The translations under genes were made by a program, and so were the position numbers. A stretch of DNA of 64,000 bases, from contig KB906760.1 of NCBI GenBank assembly GCA_000381605.1, positions 62,001-126,000 of the forward strand, in the 5' to 3' direction. Below the pieces are notes generated by a model, which made no database searches, was not told where the DNA came from, and worked only from the letters and a program-made list of their open reading frames with translations. The stretch is from Acidobacteriaceae bacterium KBS 89. Its GTDB lineage: Bacteria > Acidobacteriota > Terriglobia > Terriglobales > Acidobacteriaceae. Shown piece after piece: positions 54,290-63,370 of the stretch. Positions within the stretch are counted from its first letter, which is position 1; each line of letters begins with the position of its first letter.

Positions 54290-54450
54290 GTCCTGTAAAT
54301 GGGATGAGCAGGTCCTCCGAAGGACGGAACGCATGGTCAAAGCTTTCCTTTCTCTTAGGGGTGTTCAGAGGGGATATTTCTCTTCTTCAGAGAGCCGCCG
54401 CTGCCTCATGAAAGGAGACGAGCTACTGACGATATATGCACCAGGATCAG

Positions 54451-55036
54451 TCATGATGCTGGGTATCTATCTTCAAGCATCCTCTGGAGAGAGATTTTCG
54501 TGGCTGGCCAGTCCCTCATCGTGAAGGAATAGTTCACAGTATCGCGAACAAAGCCATCCCGCATGATCGTGTGGCAGCGCAAGACTCCCTCGCGCACACC
54601 GCCGATTCGCTCCATGGCGCGTTGAGAGCGGACATTTCTTAGATCAGTATTCAACTCAACTCTGTTTGCTAAGATCGTTTCGAAAGCATGGTGAGCATAT
54701 CAAATACTTCGCGGCAGTATTGATCCGTGTCCTCCGATAGGGTGCTCCGAGCCAGGTCTTTCCCAGTTCAAGCCTCTTGTGTTCAGGCACGACCCGGTAA
54801 AAACTTGTTGTACCCACCGCTAATTGACTAGCTTCGTCGACGATGGCAAAGTTCCGCTCCGTGCCGCGTTCATTGGCGTTCATGGCACTGCCAATCCAAG
54901 TCTGTAATTCTTCCCTCGATGCGAGGTTTGCAAATGTCATGTACCGCCAGATGTCCTCCTCTCCTGACCAACGAGCAAGCTGATCGAGATGGGAGTGGTC
55001 GACGGGAACAAGGCGAACCGAATAGCCCTGCAGCAT
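54451..55036 (-). pseudogene. GNAT (RimJ/RimL-type) acetyltransferase, frameshifted
   Basis: From ATG 55036 the first part reads V-R-L-V-P-V-D-H-S-H-L, E-E-D-I-W-R-Y-M and L-G-K-T-W-L (RimJ/RimL type). Near 54690 a +1 base shifts the frame. The rest (E-T-I-L-A-N-R-V-E-L-N-T-D-L-R-N, then S-Q-R-A-M-E-R-I-G) continues to 54451. Repaired length is about 195. It would acetylate an N-terminal or small amine. The 54290-54450 gap before it holds nothing. Confidence 0.75.
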
Positions 55037-55414
55037 TACCCTTTTGCAGGGGCCACTGAAAGAGCCTGTCAGAATGCTGGATGGACATGATGTTGAAACC
55101 CGCCTAATTTTTCCGAACAATTTTAATAAACGCATGAACACCTTCGCGATTTAACAGGAACACTATCGTCAATTGAGCTTCCGCCGAACGCTCTCTAGAA
55201 TCTCATCAGCAAGTTGAGGACCTCAAGGTGCATCAGCTTGGCCGTGCCCAAGTGGAGGCTATCAGCGTGGCGGTTGCTCGAGGCAATAGCGTGGATACCT
55301 GTTGCGGATTACTGTTTTTTTGGCGGAGGGCCCTCCAACCTATATGAATTGAGTGTGGTAAGTAGGATGGATCCCCGGCTGCTGTAGCGTGACTGGACCC
55401 ACACGGAGGATCAC

Positions 55415-56758
55415 TCACGGTGTTGCCGCCGAGCAGTGCATTTCCAGTCCCAGGGCCCACCGCCGCTGGAAGCCTTTCCAGTAGTTAGTTCCATCGCTGA
55501 ATTTTGCCCCAACAGACGCCCCCTGCGGAAGCGGCCATTTACCTTCGTTTGAGATTTCCGGATCAGCGTGCAGGTAAGCTCGTTTGCTCTCATCCCCTTT
55601 CAATGTCAGGTCCAGAAAGGCAGTGATGAAATGCTGATTAATGGCCGTGATGCGATCTTTGCGCCACACGGGCTCCTCGAAGGATTCGCGCGTCACGAAG
55701 CTGGGCAACGCCTCAGCCGGTGCCGGATTACCACCCACATTGTGCCGGGCGTTCTCGTATACCAGCATGCAGCGGTCAGAGTGCACCGCCTTTTCGAATG
55801 CCGGTTTGATTCCATTGGCATAGTCGGCGATGTCGTCATGATTGCCGGCAATCACCAGCATCGGAATCCGTATTCCAGCTAACCCTGCATCATCCCATGA
55901 GTTATATGGCGGCTGCGCACCCCACGGCGAAATTGCAACGACTGCCTGGACTTCTTTTCTCAGCCGCGTTTGATACTTCGGGCTTCCCGCTTCCCAGTCC
56001 GCAAAATATCCTCCTGGCACGAAACCATGCCCCATCGAGGAGGAGCTGTATCCCGCACCGGCGCTTGCGAGCGCTCCGTAGCCACCCATCGAATAACCGA
56101 CAATTGCCACGTGTGAGCTGTCGAGGATGCCGTTCAGAAAATGTCCAGAGTGCCCAGCCAACTCCTCCAGCGCGCCAATAGTAAACAACTGATCGTTCGC
56201 CCGATTCAGTAGCGTGCTTTGAAACGTTTTTTCATCGCCGAATACCGAATCGGTATGATCGATCGCTGCAACGACGTAACCCTTCGAAGCGAGATTTTCC
56301 GAAAGATAACTAAGAAAGTAACGCGAACCTGGATATCCGTGCGACACAATAACCAGCGGATACTGCCTTCCTTTCACCGGCGGCGCATCCCGTAAGGCCT
56401 TGCCCAATACGGCAACCGTCTTTGGAACACCTTCGACTCCCCTACCTCCCCTTGGAAATCCCATCTCATATACAGTGCGTTCTTCCGCACCTGCAGGAAT
56501 CGTTGCCGGATACCAGACCTCGATTTTCAACGGCCGCTCGTAGACGGGCGCCTTCCCAGTGTTCTTGTCAAAGTTCAGAATGTCGACTTGATCTGGAATC
56601 TTGAGCTCAATCGTGCGCACGCCCACGGAATAAGGTCCCCGGGGCGCAAGTTCGGGAGCGTCCGCGACAGGCACACTGAAGAAAGTCTCCGTCTGACCGT
56701 GCGCCGCGATTCCCATCTTCAAAAATATTGCGGTTAGCAAGACAAATCGCAATTGCAT
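55415..56758 (-). CDS. secreted alpha/beta hydrolase (PAF-acetylhydrolase/dienelactone-hydrolase-like, 447 aa)
   Basis: ATG 56758 follows AAGGAAG and begins a signal peptide (…M-G-I-A-A-H-G-Q). The oxyanion-loop motif H-G-Y-P-G-S-R, nucleophile elbow G-Y-S-M-G-G, a likely Asp in A-G-N-H-D-D and a later His (A-R-H-N) give a full catalytic triad. Extra segments suggest a lipid or ester substrate, as in platelet-activating-factor acetylhydrolases. It lies 49 bp downstream of the GH97 gene, same strand, perhaps one operon. The 55142-55414 stretch after it shows no gene. Confidence 0.8.
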   Translation of the reverse strand: MQLRFVLLTAIFLKMGIAAHGQTETFFSVPVADAPELAPRGPYSVGVRTIELKIPDQVDILNFDKNTGKAPVYERPLKIEVWYPATIPAGAEERTVYEMGFPRGGRGVEGVPKTVAVLGKALRDAPPVKGRQYPLVIVSHGYPGSRYFLSYLSENLASKGYVVAAIDHTDSVFGDEKTFQSTLLNRANDQLFTIGALEELAGHSGHFLNGILDSSHVAIVGYSMGGYGALASAGAGYSSSSMGHGFVPGGYFADWEAGSPKYQTRLRKEVQAVVAISPWGAQPPYNSWDDAGLAGIRIPMLVIAGNHDDIADYANGIKPAFEKAVHSDRCMLVYENARHNVGGNPAPAEALPSFVTRESFEEPVWRKDRITAINQHFITAFLDLTLKGDESKRAYLHADPEISNEGKWPLPQGASVGAKFSDGTNYWKGFQRRWALGLEMHCSAATP

Positions 56759-56807
56759 AAGCTTCTTCCTTGAAAATCTGTTTCTTCCTGGATACAAGTA
56801 CCCTCGA

Positions 56808-58784
56808 CTACTTCATGGGTGTGAAGCGCACAGCATAACCGCCAGCAGGCGCCAGCTTTGCCGTTAAATGCGAAGCGCTCTTGACGGTTTTGGTCTCAAT
56901 TAGGACGTTCTTGGAGTGCACGTCCGCGTCCGGTGCATCGGCATAAATCTCCGCCGTAAAATCTCCGCTCCCCAAAAAGCTGAGCGGCAAATCCAGTTCG
57001 CGCGCATTCCAGTTTGTGATGCTGCCAAGGAACCATTCCTCGCCGTGGCGCCGCGCAATGGTCACAAATTCCCCAGGTCTGCCGTTCAATACGCGCGTCT
57101 CGTCCCAAGTTGCCGGGGCCGCCTTGACGAACTCAAACGAAGGGTCGCCTTCATATGCCTTCGGCCAGTCCGCCACCATTTGGATTGCTGCCTGGTAGAT
57201 CGCATACATCGCCAATTGGTGCGCTCTGGTGCCCATTACCATTGGCGATTCCATCCTCGGCACAAATTCCTCACGCGTCACGTTAGTGAATGCTCCGGGC
57301 GTGTAGTCCATCGGCCCAGCCAGCATTCGCGTGAAGGGAATTGTCGTGTGGTGCTCGGGATTGTCCCGGGTGCCCGCCTTTGACTGTTCAAGGCCGAGCA
57401 CGCCTTCATAACCCAAAACGTTCGGGTAAGTGCGCTCCAACCCGCTGGGCTTTGTCGCGCCATGAAAATCGACCATGAGGTGATACCTGGCAGCTAATTC
57501 CGCCGTTCGATAATAAAAGTCGATGCCCCGCTGATCGTCGCGCTCGATGAAATCAATCTTCAATCCCGCAACTCCCCATTTTTCGTAAAGCGGAAATGCT
57601 TCTTCCATCTGGCTGTCAGTTGCCTTGTAATAAAGCCAGATCCACACCTTCACGCCTCTCGCTGCGGCGTACTTCACAAGCTCCGGAATGCCTACTTTTC
57701 CATTCATTTTGGTCATGTCGTTTGGCTCGGACCAGCCAGCATCGACCAGCATGTACTCGAACTTGGATTTGGCGGCGAAATCGACGTAATATTTCATCGT
57801 CGCGGTGCTATAAGACGATTTTCCATCGGCGTTGAGGCTACCGCTCCACCAATCCCAAGAAGCCTTACCTGCCTTGATCCAGGATGTGTCCGCAACTCGA
57901 TTTTCAGGATTCAGCGATGTTATTACGTTCGATTCCACGAGTCGGCCAGGCTGGTCTCCAATGAGCAAAACTCGCCAAGCCGAATGATGGGGTAGGGAGC
58001 TCCTGACGATCACGTTGCTGTCATCTTCCGATGGAGCGAGCACCGACTCAAACCAATGCCCCTGCCAACTGCCGGAAGGGTTCGTCAAATACATAGAACT
58101 GTTATCTCGTAGATCCGCTTCGGTGATGGCCATCCACGCAACCCCGGGAACGTCCATCAGAAGCGGTAACCCAATCAGCACTTTGCTCGCAACCCCCCCT
58201 TGATTTGAAAACGCGCTGATAGGCAGCTTGACGAATTCACTCTCGTACATCGAGTGAAAGTTCGGCAGCTCCAAGGCATACGTCGTTGCGTCTTTGGCAA
58301 TGCGAAATTCGGTGCTTTCTTTCGTCAGTCGAAAGCTCCGGATGGCTCCCTGATCGGGAATTACATAGCGGAATGCCACGGCATCGTCAAAAACGCGCGC
58401 TTCAATCGAGAACTTCATGGTCAAGCGTTCGTCTTGCGCCAAATCCAGTCGCAGCGAATTGTAGCGATCATGTACCTCGCTGGTCTTACCGGCGAGGAGC
58501 TTGTAGGAATCTTCTCCTTGGGACTTCTCAGTACCCGTGATGCGAACTTCCGGCCCAAGCGGCCGCTGGCCTTCCAATTCAAATCTCAGTCCAGATTCCT
58601 CCACCAGCGGTTTCCCGCGAAAGCTCACTTTGTAAACCAGCCGCCCGGTCAATCCGTTTGCGGTAGCGGGCACCGTCTCAATCGCGAGAACCAATTTCCC
58701 ATCCGGCGAAGCGATCTCCTCGGCGCGTATGCAAGCGCCGAACGCGAAACAAACGCAAAGCGCGGGAATAGTTTTGCGTTTCAT
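56808..58784 (-). CDS. secreted GH97 alpha-glycosidase (658 aa)
   Basis: ATG 58784 starts a signal peptide (A-L-C-V-C-F-A-F-G-A-C-I-R-A). An N-terminal super-sandwich domain (S-P-D-G-K-L-V-L-A-I-E) is followed by the (beta/alpha)8 barrel with D-A-G-W-S, W-I-W-L-Y-Y and G-L-K-I-D-F-I. The Asp of K-I-D-F sits where retaining GH97 members place the nucleophile, so a retaining alpha-galactosidase-type enzyme is possible; glucosidase activity cannot be excluded. Length is normal. Upstream codons to 58967 run into another pseudogene. Confidence 0.9.
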   Translation of the reverse strand: MKRKTIPALCVCFAFGACIRAEEIASPDGKLVLAIETVPATANGLTGRLVYKVSFRGKPLVEESGLRFELEGQRPLGPEVRITGTEKSQGEDSYKLLAGKTSEVHDRYNSLRLDLAQDERLTMKFSIEARVFDDAVAFRYVIPDQGAIRSFRLTKESTEFRIAKDATTYALELPNFHSMYESEFVKLPISAFSNQGGVASKVLIGLPLLMDVPGVAWMAITEADLRDNSSMYLTNPSGSWQGHWFESVLAPSEDDSNVIVRSSLPHHSAWRVLLIGDQPGRLVESNVITSLNPENRVADTSWIKAGKASWDWWSGSLNADGKSSYSTATMKYYVDFAAKSKFEYMLVDAGWSEPNDMTKMNGKVGIPELVKYAAARGVKVWIWLYYKATDSQMEEAFPLYEKWGVAGLKIDFIERDDQRGIDFYYRTAELAARYHLMVDFHGATKPSGLERTYPNVLGYEGVLGLEQSKAGTRDNPEHHTTIPFTRMLAGPMDYTPGAFTNVTREEFVPRMESPMVMGTRAHQLAMYAIYQAAIQMVADWPKAYEGDPSFEFVKAAPATWDETRVLNGRPGEFVTIARRHGEEWFLGSITNWNARELDLPLSFLGSGDFTAEIYADAPDADVHSKNVLIETKTVKSASHLTAKLAPAGGYAVRFTPMK

Positions 58785-58807
58785 AGGGAATATGTTACGG
58801 CACTGGC

Positions 58808-59026
58808 TTAATTTTGGTGCAAGGGTCGAGGCTTCGGGTCCCCCCCGCAGTGCCCCATCCCGTAACCATGAAGAGGCGAACAGAGTTTTCCGTGGCTTTG
58901 GCCATGAATCTTCTCCACCTGTTGGTATCCAATGGTGTCTTCCGGCGGCACCACCCGATCTGCCCACCCGTGATACATCAGCAACTTGCCACCCTTTCGC
59001 TGAAATGCGCGCCGGTCAGGATTCAC
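58808..59026 (-). pseudogene. C-terminal fragment of a tannase/feruloyl esterase
   Basis: Reads R-R-A-F-Q-R-K-G-G-K-L-L-M-Y-H-G-W-A-D, then V-P-P-E-D-T-I-G-Y and G-Y-G-M-G-H-C-G-G. This is the end of the tannase family with the catalytic Asp and His, but the His region is interrupted by a frame problem (S-H-G-K-L-C-S). The nucleophile half is absent upstream. Confidence 0.65.
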
Positions 59027-59722
59027 GGCTTCGACATAGGGAGTTTTGCTCGCGCGGCAGCGACCGCAGCCGCCGCATCGAGTCCTCGTACATCAGAGTT
59101 GGGAACGCTTGTATTGGGCGTCTTGAGAGCCGACTACATTCTTGAGCTGCCACCCTGCCATATAACTGGCATCTCGTACAGTTGGGAGCCATGAACGTCA
59201 CGAGCACTTCAACGGATAGTCGGTTTTACGTCCAAGTGAATAACTTCCAAGTTGCCCGTGATCCGGGGCAGAATCCGAAAGATCAACTGCTGCCAGTGCC
59301 ACTTCAATAGATTGAAGAAATAAGTGGACACTGGGAAAAGCAGATGCGCGTTCGATATTGACTGCGGTCATCAGTGCTCTGATCTGCGAATCCTGAGCTT
59401 AGAGCTTCTCTGCAGTTCGATCTCTCTATTCGCCTCACGTGCAGCCGCGCTGAGGTTTAGATCAGACAATTCGAAACGCTTCAACCTAGCTCGATCAATC
59501 ACCAAAATCCACGATATGGATACGCCAAACTCGGCCATGATCGGGAAGAAGAAAATGCAATGCATTCATACTGCTGTCGGAAGTTAGCTTCGAGAGCGTC
59601 ATTGGAGATGGAAGTTGGAATACGCTTGCCAAGCAACTCAGGGACTGTGTCCTGGGCTGTCTATTGAATCAAGAGCTATCTATTGCCTCTGACAGACGAA
59701 AAAATCTTTTTATGATGGCTAC
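59027..59722 (-). other. region of small relics, no complete gene
   Basis: About 700 bases. Part of the tannase gene may extend to about 59200 in broken frames. A short plus frame at 59191-59310 (F-Y-V-Q-V-N-N-F-Q-V) has no known match. Frames on both strands at 59324-59587 lack recognisable content. Confidence 0.35.
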
Positions 59723-59869
59723 TTATCTTGGAACGGTTTCTTTGCGGAGATATGCCTTCGCTGAATCAACTAATGTAACGAATCCCGCACCGAGCATAAT
59801 CGCATCTTTGACAATGAGCCTTCCCACTCCCGACAAATTAGGGAATCCATGCACGAATCGGTGAGGAGA
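59723..59869 (-). pseudogene. C-terminal fragment of a DUF417 (YkgB-like) membrane protein
   Basis: The minus frame reads H-G-F-P-N-L-S-G-V-G-R-L-I-V-K-D, then I-M-L-G-A-G-F-V-T-L-V-D-S-A-K-A-Y-L, the last helix of DUF417 proteins, and stops at 59723. Upstream of about 59869 the family cannot be followed, so three of four helices are gone. Confidence 0.6.
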
Positions 59870-59921
59870 CTCGCAGCCCAGCCCACACAGCCAAATCACA
59901 GGCGGTCAGTTAGCTAAAGCG

Positions 59922-60833
59922 TTATTGATGTCGCGCACGCCAGACAGCACCTGCGATGGGGTCGACCACTCCCGCAAGGGTACGAACATGCGGGAACTCG
60001 CGCTGTACTGCGGCGATCATAGCCTCACGGACCGGCGAAACCTTTTCCATAATGCTGCCTGCAAACGCGATTGGAGGCACCCATTCATGATTGCCAGCCA
60101 TACTCTGCAGTCGTCGCATAACGAGTTGCGCGAGATATGCCAATGCCTCTCCCTCCTTATGCAGTACGTCAGCCGCAACCTCGTCTCCCAACTCAGCGGC
60201 CCGCACCACGAGTTCCGTCAACTCGGAAAAATCAGGTGGCGGGAACCTGTTCGCATGTTCAACAAGCAGATCCAGGGTTGTCAGGCGCCAAAAATCCATC
60301 ACGTCCTGCAGCAAACGCGTGAACCGTCCTTCGTCTTTCGCTAAGAAGGCAGTTCTGAGACCCTCCAGGCCGATCTTGTTTCCTGATCCCTGATCCGCCA
60401 GTACTGGCCCCCATCCTCCAGCTGAGATTAGCGTTCCTGTACTTATGCGGCCTGCCACGTTCGATCCGGTGCCCGCCAGCACCAATACGCCAGCCTCTCC
60501 AAAAAAGGCCGCGTCTAGCGCGATCTCCACGTCGCCAAGTAACAGGAGTTCGCCGGTAACCCTGGACATAATCGCGCCGCGCAACCATTCCGCAACCAGC
60601 GGAACATTCTCTCCGGCGGTTCCGACGCAGGTTCGCGTTATTGAGTGCATGGACACGCCGCTGAGTGTTGTGAGCTGACGCAGAGCGGAATCGAGATTTT
60701 GTGCCGCAGTCTCCGCGTCCGTACGCATTCTTTTGATGGTTCCAGTACGCGCCCGCGCCAGTTCGCGTGTCTCATCTGCAAGAACTTAGTCCGTCTTCGT
60801 TCCACCAGCATCCAGTGCAAGAAAAAAACTCAC
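59922..60833 (-). pseudogene. BadF/BcrA-type (N-acetylglucosamine) kinase with in-frame stop
   Basis: GTG 60833 follows AAAGG and starts with F-F-L-A-L-D-A-G-G-T-K-T-D, the phosphate-binding loop of the sugar kinase/ATPase fold. Codon 16 is TAA (60786-60788), where a Tyr or similar is expected. The frame continues unbroken (V-L-A-D-E-T-R-E) through V-L-A-G-T-G-S-N-V-A-G-R and G-G-W-G-P-V-L-A-D-Q-G-S-G to 59922. Restart at ATG 60728 would lose the phosphate loop. It lies 24 bp after cutC, same strand. Role if repaired: phosphorylation of an amino sugar. Confidence 0.75.
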
Positions 60834-60857
60834 GCTTACCTTTCCCCGTTGGAACAG

Positions 60858-61652
60858 TCAGGACGTTCTATGCGCATTTGACTCGCTCTCCCATTTACCA
60901 TGGCCAACCTTTAAGGCTGCGATCATCATGCGAACGTTCTCCGGTTTCGTAAACATACGCCCCGTGACAAGATCCTTTGAAACTATCTCTGGAGGAGACT
61001 CCAATTGCCGCACGGAGCCATGAAACTGTGATGCCCCGGTAATTCGCGCAACCTCAGCCGCAGTCTCGAGTCGCAGGCCGCCGCCTACAGCGATCTCAAT
61101 TCGTTCAGCGGCTTGTACGCCCAGACGTCGAAGCCTCTCCGCTCCGGTAAAGACGTTTTCTGCTCCGCCTGAGGTAAGCAGTCGTCGGCAGCCCGTTGAG
61201 ATCACATCTTCGAGTGCATGCTCCAGATTTGTTGCTGCATCGAACGCGCGATGAAAGGTCACCTCGAGAGGTGTCGCCTGCTCGACTAAAAGGCGCATGC
61301 GATTACCGTCTACATTTCCATCGGGCCGAAGAACCCCTGCAACAAACCCGCTCACACCAAGCGATCGGGCGTGTTCGAGATCCTCCTGCATGAGTGTGAA
61401 CTCAGCATCTGAATAGACGAAACCTCCCCCACGTGGGCGCAGAATTGTATATATGGGCAGGCCACTCTGCGCGACGGCCGCACTTATCAGGGCATGGCTA
61501 GGCGTCAAACCACCTTCGATCAGGGCGCAGCACAATTCAATACGATCTGCTCCTCCTTCTCGAGCGGCCACACATGACTCCAAGTCTTCCGCACATAATT
61601 CGAATACAACCTCGCGACTCAATCTCAACCCCCCGGCGATCCGGATCGTCAT
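60858..61652 (-). CDS. cutC: CutC family protein (264 aa)
   Basis: TIM-barrel pattern of CutC: F-E-L-C-A-E-D-L-E-S-C-V-A-A, then G-G-A-D-R-I-E-L-C, P-I-Y-T-I-L-R-P-R-G-G-G-F, V-T-F-H-R-A-F-D and L-T-S-G-G-A-E-N-V. Length is slightly above usual. ATG 61652 is chosen; further start codons exist to 61730 inside the upstream gene's end. CutC was named for copper tolerance, but the link is weak. Placement beside a sugar kinase fits a metabolic role. Probably cytoplasmic. Confidence 0.85.
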   Translation of the reverse strand: MTIRIAGGLRLSREVVFELCAEDLESCVAAREGGADRIELCCALIEGGLTPSHALISAAVAQSGLPIYTILRPRGGGFVYSDAEFTLMQEDLEHARSLGVSGFVAGVLRPDGNVDGNRMRLLVEQATPLEVTFHRAFDAATNLEHALEDVISTGCRRLLTSGGAENVFTGAERLRRLGVQAAERIEIAVGGGLRLETAAEVARITGASQFHGSVRQLESPPEIVSKDLVTGRMFTKPENVRMMIAALKVGHGKWESESNAHRTS

Positions 61653-61704
61653 CCTATAGTGAGCGACTGTGACCATGCTGTGTATCTTCAGACCGCAGCA
61701 TAAA

Positions 61705-63243
61705 CTAGGTCGGCGCTCGCGCGGAAACAATCGCTCGCGGCGTGTACGTCAGATCTTCGACGAAAGGATAGGTCGGTCTGCGGAGCCTGTTCTTCGGCAG
61801 ATGGGTGATGTCCTGATTAATTGAGCCGTCGGAGAGAGCCATCAGGCTGGGATGTGCAAGCGGAGCGAGCTCTGGAGAAAGATACCCTGACTTCACAACA
61901 ATAATCTTGTATGACGATGGCTGGAGACCTAGCCGCGTGAAGTCGACGATGTCGTGGTAGGGACGCCTCTGGGCAGAAAGAACAAGAGTGACACCTTCGA
62001 TCTGGACAACGGCTTCACGCAGGCGAGATGCGGCCGCCGGAAGCAGAAAGATCACCTTCACTGTAGCTTTGACAGGCCTGCTTCCAAGAGGGTCGAGCGT
62101 CGCACCGATGGAGAGCGGTAGCTTGGTGCCTACACCGGCCTTGTAGCACGCATCCGTAGCTGGAAGGTCTGCGATTCCGGCGAAGACGGTGTTCTGCACC
62201 TTGTAACGCAGTAGCTCTTCTAGAACTTCGGCGCGGTCACCGGTGCCTCCGCCGGTTGGATTGTCACCCGAGTCGGCGAGGATGACCGGATGTGTCGTCG
62301 CTTTCATGGCCTTCTCGATACACTTGTCGATGTTGCTGGTCTCGGTGCCAAATTGAAAATCCTTACGCGCGTCCCAGTACTGCTGCGCCAGATTGACCGC
62401 AATCTCCTTCTCAGTGATTGGAGCCGTCCCAGTGACGACGGCACATGCTGTCGAACGCGGCTCATCGGCCCAGACATAGCCAACGAGCATGGACACATCC
62501 AGAACTCCCGTCTCTTCATTCAGCTTCGGAAGCTGTGCCCAAAGTCTCTTGCCCGGTTGCCACTCCGTGCTGCTGCGTTCGCCCGGCATCAACACAGGAA
62601 TAGGGGCCCACACGAGTGTGGGGCGAATATGTCGATCCAGGCAATGCAGTAGCATGCCGCAAGACCGCTCCATGGTTTCCTCTTTGTCGATGTGCGGTGC
62701 TGTACGGAAAGCGGAGAACATATCAAGGTTGTCGATCACACGCTGGCTTACATTGCCATGCAGATCGTAGGAAGCGGACATCAGACAGTTCGGGCCGACG
62801 ACCTTGCGTGCGGATTCCATCCAGTCGCCCTCAGCGTCCTCCATCCCTTCCACGAACATGGCTCCATGCATGGGGAGAAATAGACCGTCGAGTGGAAGCA
62901 GTGTCTGTAGTTTCTCCAGAAATTCGGCCTTGATGAAGTCATAGGTAGCTCTTTCGACCGGACCTCCAGGTACCGCCTGCGCCACCACAGTCGGAATGAA
63001 TTGTGTGGGATATTTTTTCAAAAACGCGAATCTCTGCGAGCTCGCGAGCGCTTCACCCTTCAGGATTTCGAAGTCTTCCATACGCGTCCGGATGCGGCTA
63101 TAGGTGCTGCATTCAATCCCAATGCCGCCAAAGGCAATTCGTGGCTGCCTCTCATAGGCGTAAGCATCGGCGAGTTCATAACGCGAAAGAATCGTAACGA
63201 GAGTTGCCGCGGATGCGTTCTTCAGGAAGTGTCTTCTTCGCAT
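61705..63243 (-). CDS. M81 family metallopeptidase, MlrC-like (512 aa)
   Basis: ATG 63243 begins M-R-R-R-H-F-L-K-N, a Tat-type twin-arginine leader, so it is exported folded. The MlrC pattern follows: G-G-I-G-I-E-C-S-T-Y-S, L-F-L-P-M-H-G-A-M, S-Y-D-L-H-G-N-V-S (likely zinc His) and L-A-D-S-G-D-N-P-T-G-G-G. The MlrC C-terminal domain completes it. The family cleaves small cyclic or linear peptides (microcystinase C); substrate here is unknown. It lies 52 bp before cutC on the same strand. Confidence 0.9.
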   Translation of the reverse strand: MRRRHFLKNASAATLVTILSRYELADAYAYERQPRIAFGGIGIECSTYSRIRTRMEDFEILKGEALASSQRFAFLKKYPTQFIPTVVAQAVPGGPVERATYDFIKAEFLEKLQTLLPLDGLFLPMHGAMFVEGMEDAEGDWMESARKVVGPNCLMSASYDLHGNVSQRVIDNLDMFSAFRTAPHIDKEETMERSCGMLLHCLDRHIRPTLVWAPIPVLMPGERSSTEWQPGKRLWAQLPKLNEETGVLDVSMLVGYVWADEPRSTACAVVTGTAPITEKEIAVNLAQQYWDARKDFQFGTETSNIDKCIEKAMKATTHPVILADSGDNPTGGGTGDRAEVLEELLRYKVQNTVFAGIADLPATDACYKAGVGTKLPLSIGATLDPLGSRPVKATVKVIFLLPAAASRLREAVVQIEGVTLVLSAQRRPYHDIVDFTRLGLQPSSYKIIVVKSGYLSPELAPLAHPSLMALSDGSINQDITHLPKNRLRRPTYPFVEDLTYTPRAIVSARAPT

Positions 63244-63370
63244 GGATGAACTCCGGTTAGGACTCAGGTAACGAAACGACAGATCCTCATCCGGACACGC
63301 TGTGGACGAGATCGAAATCCCCGTCATATCAAACAGGTTTAATCATGAATCTGCGATGGAATTCCCAGTC

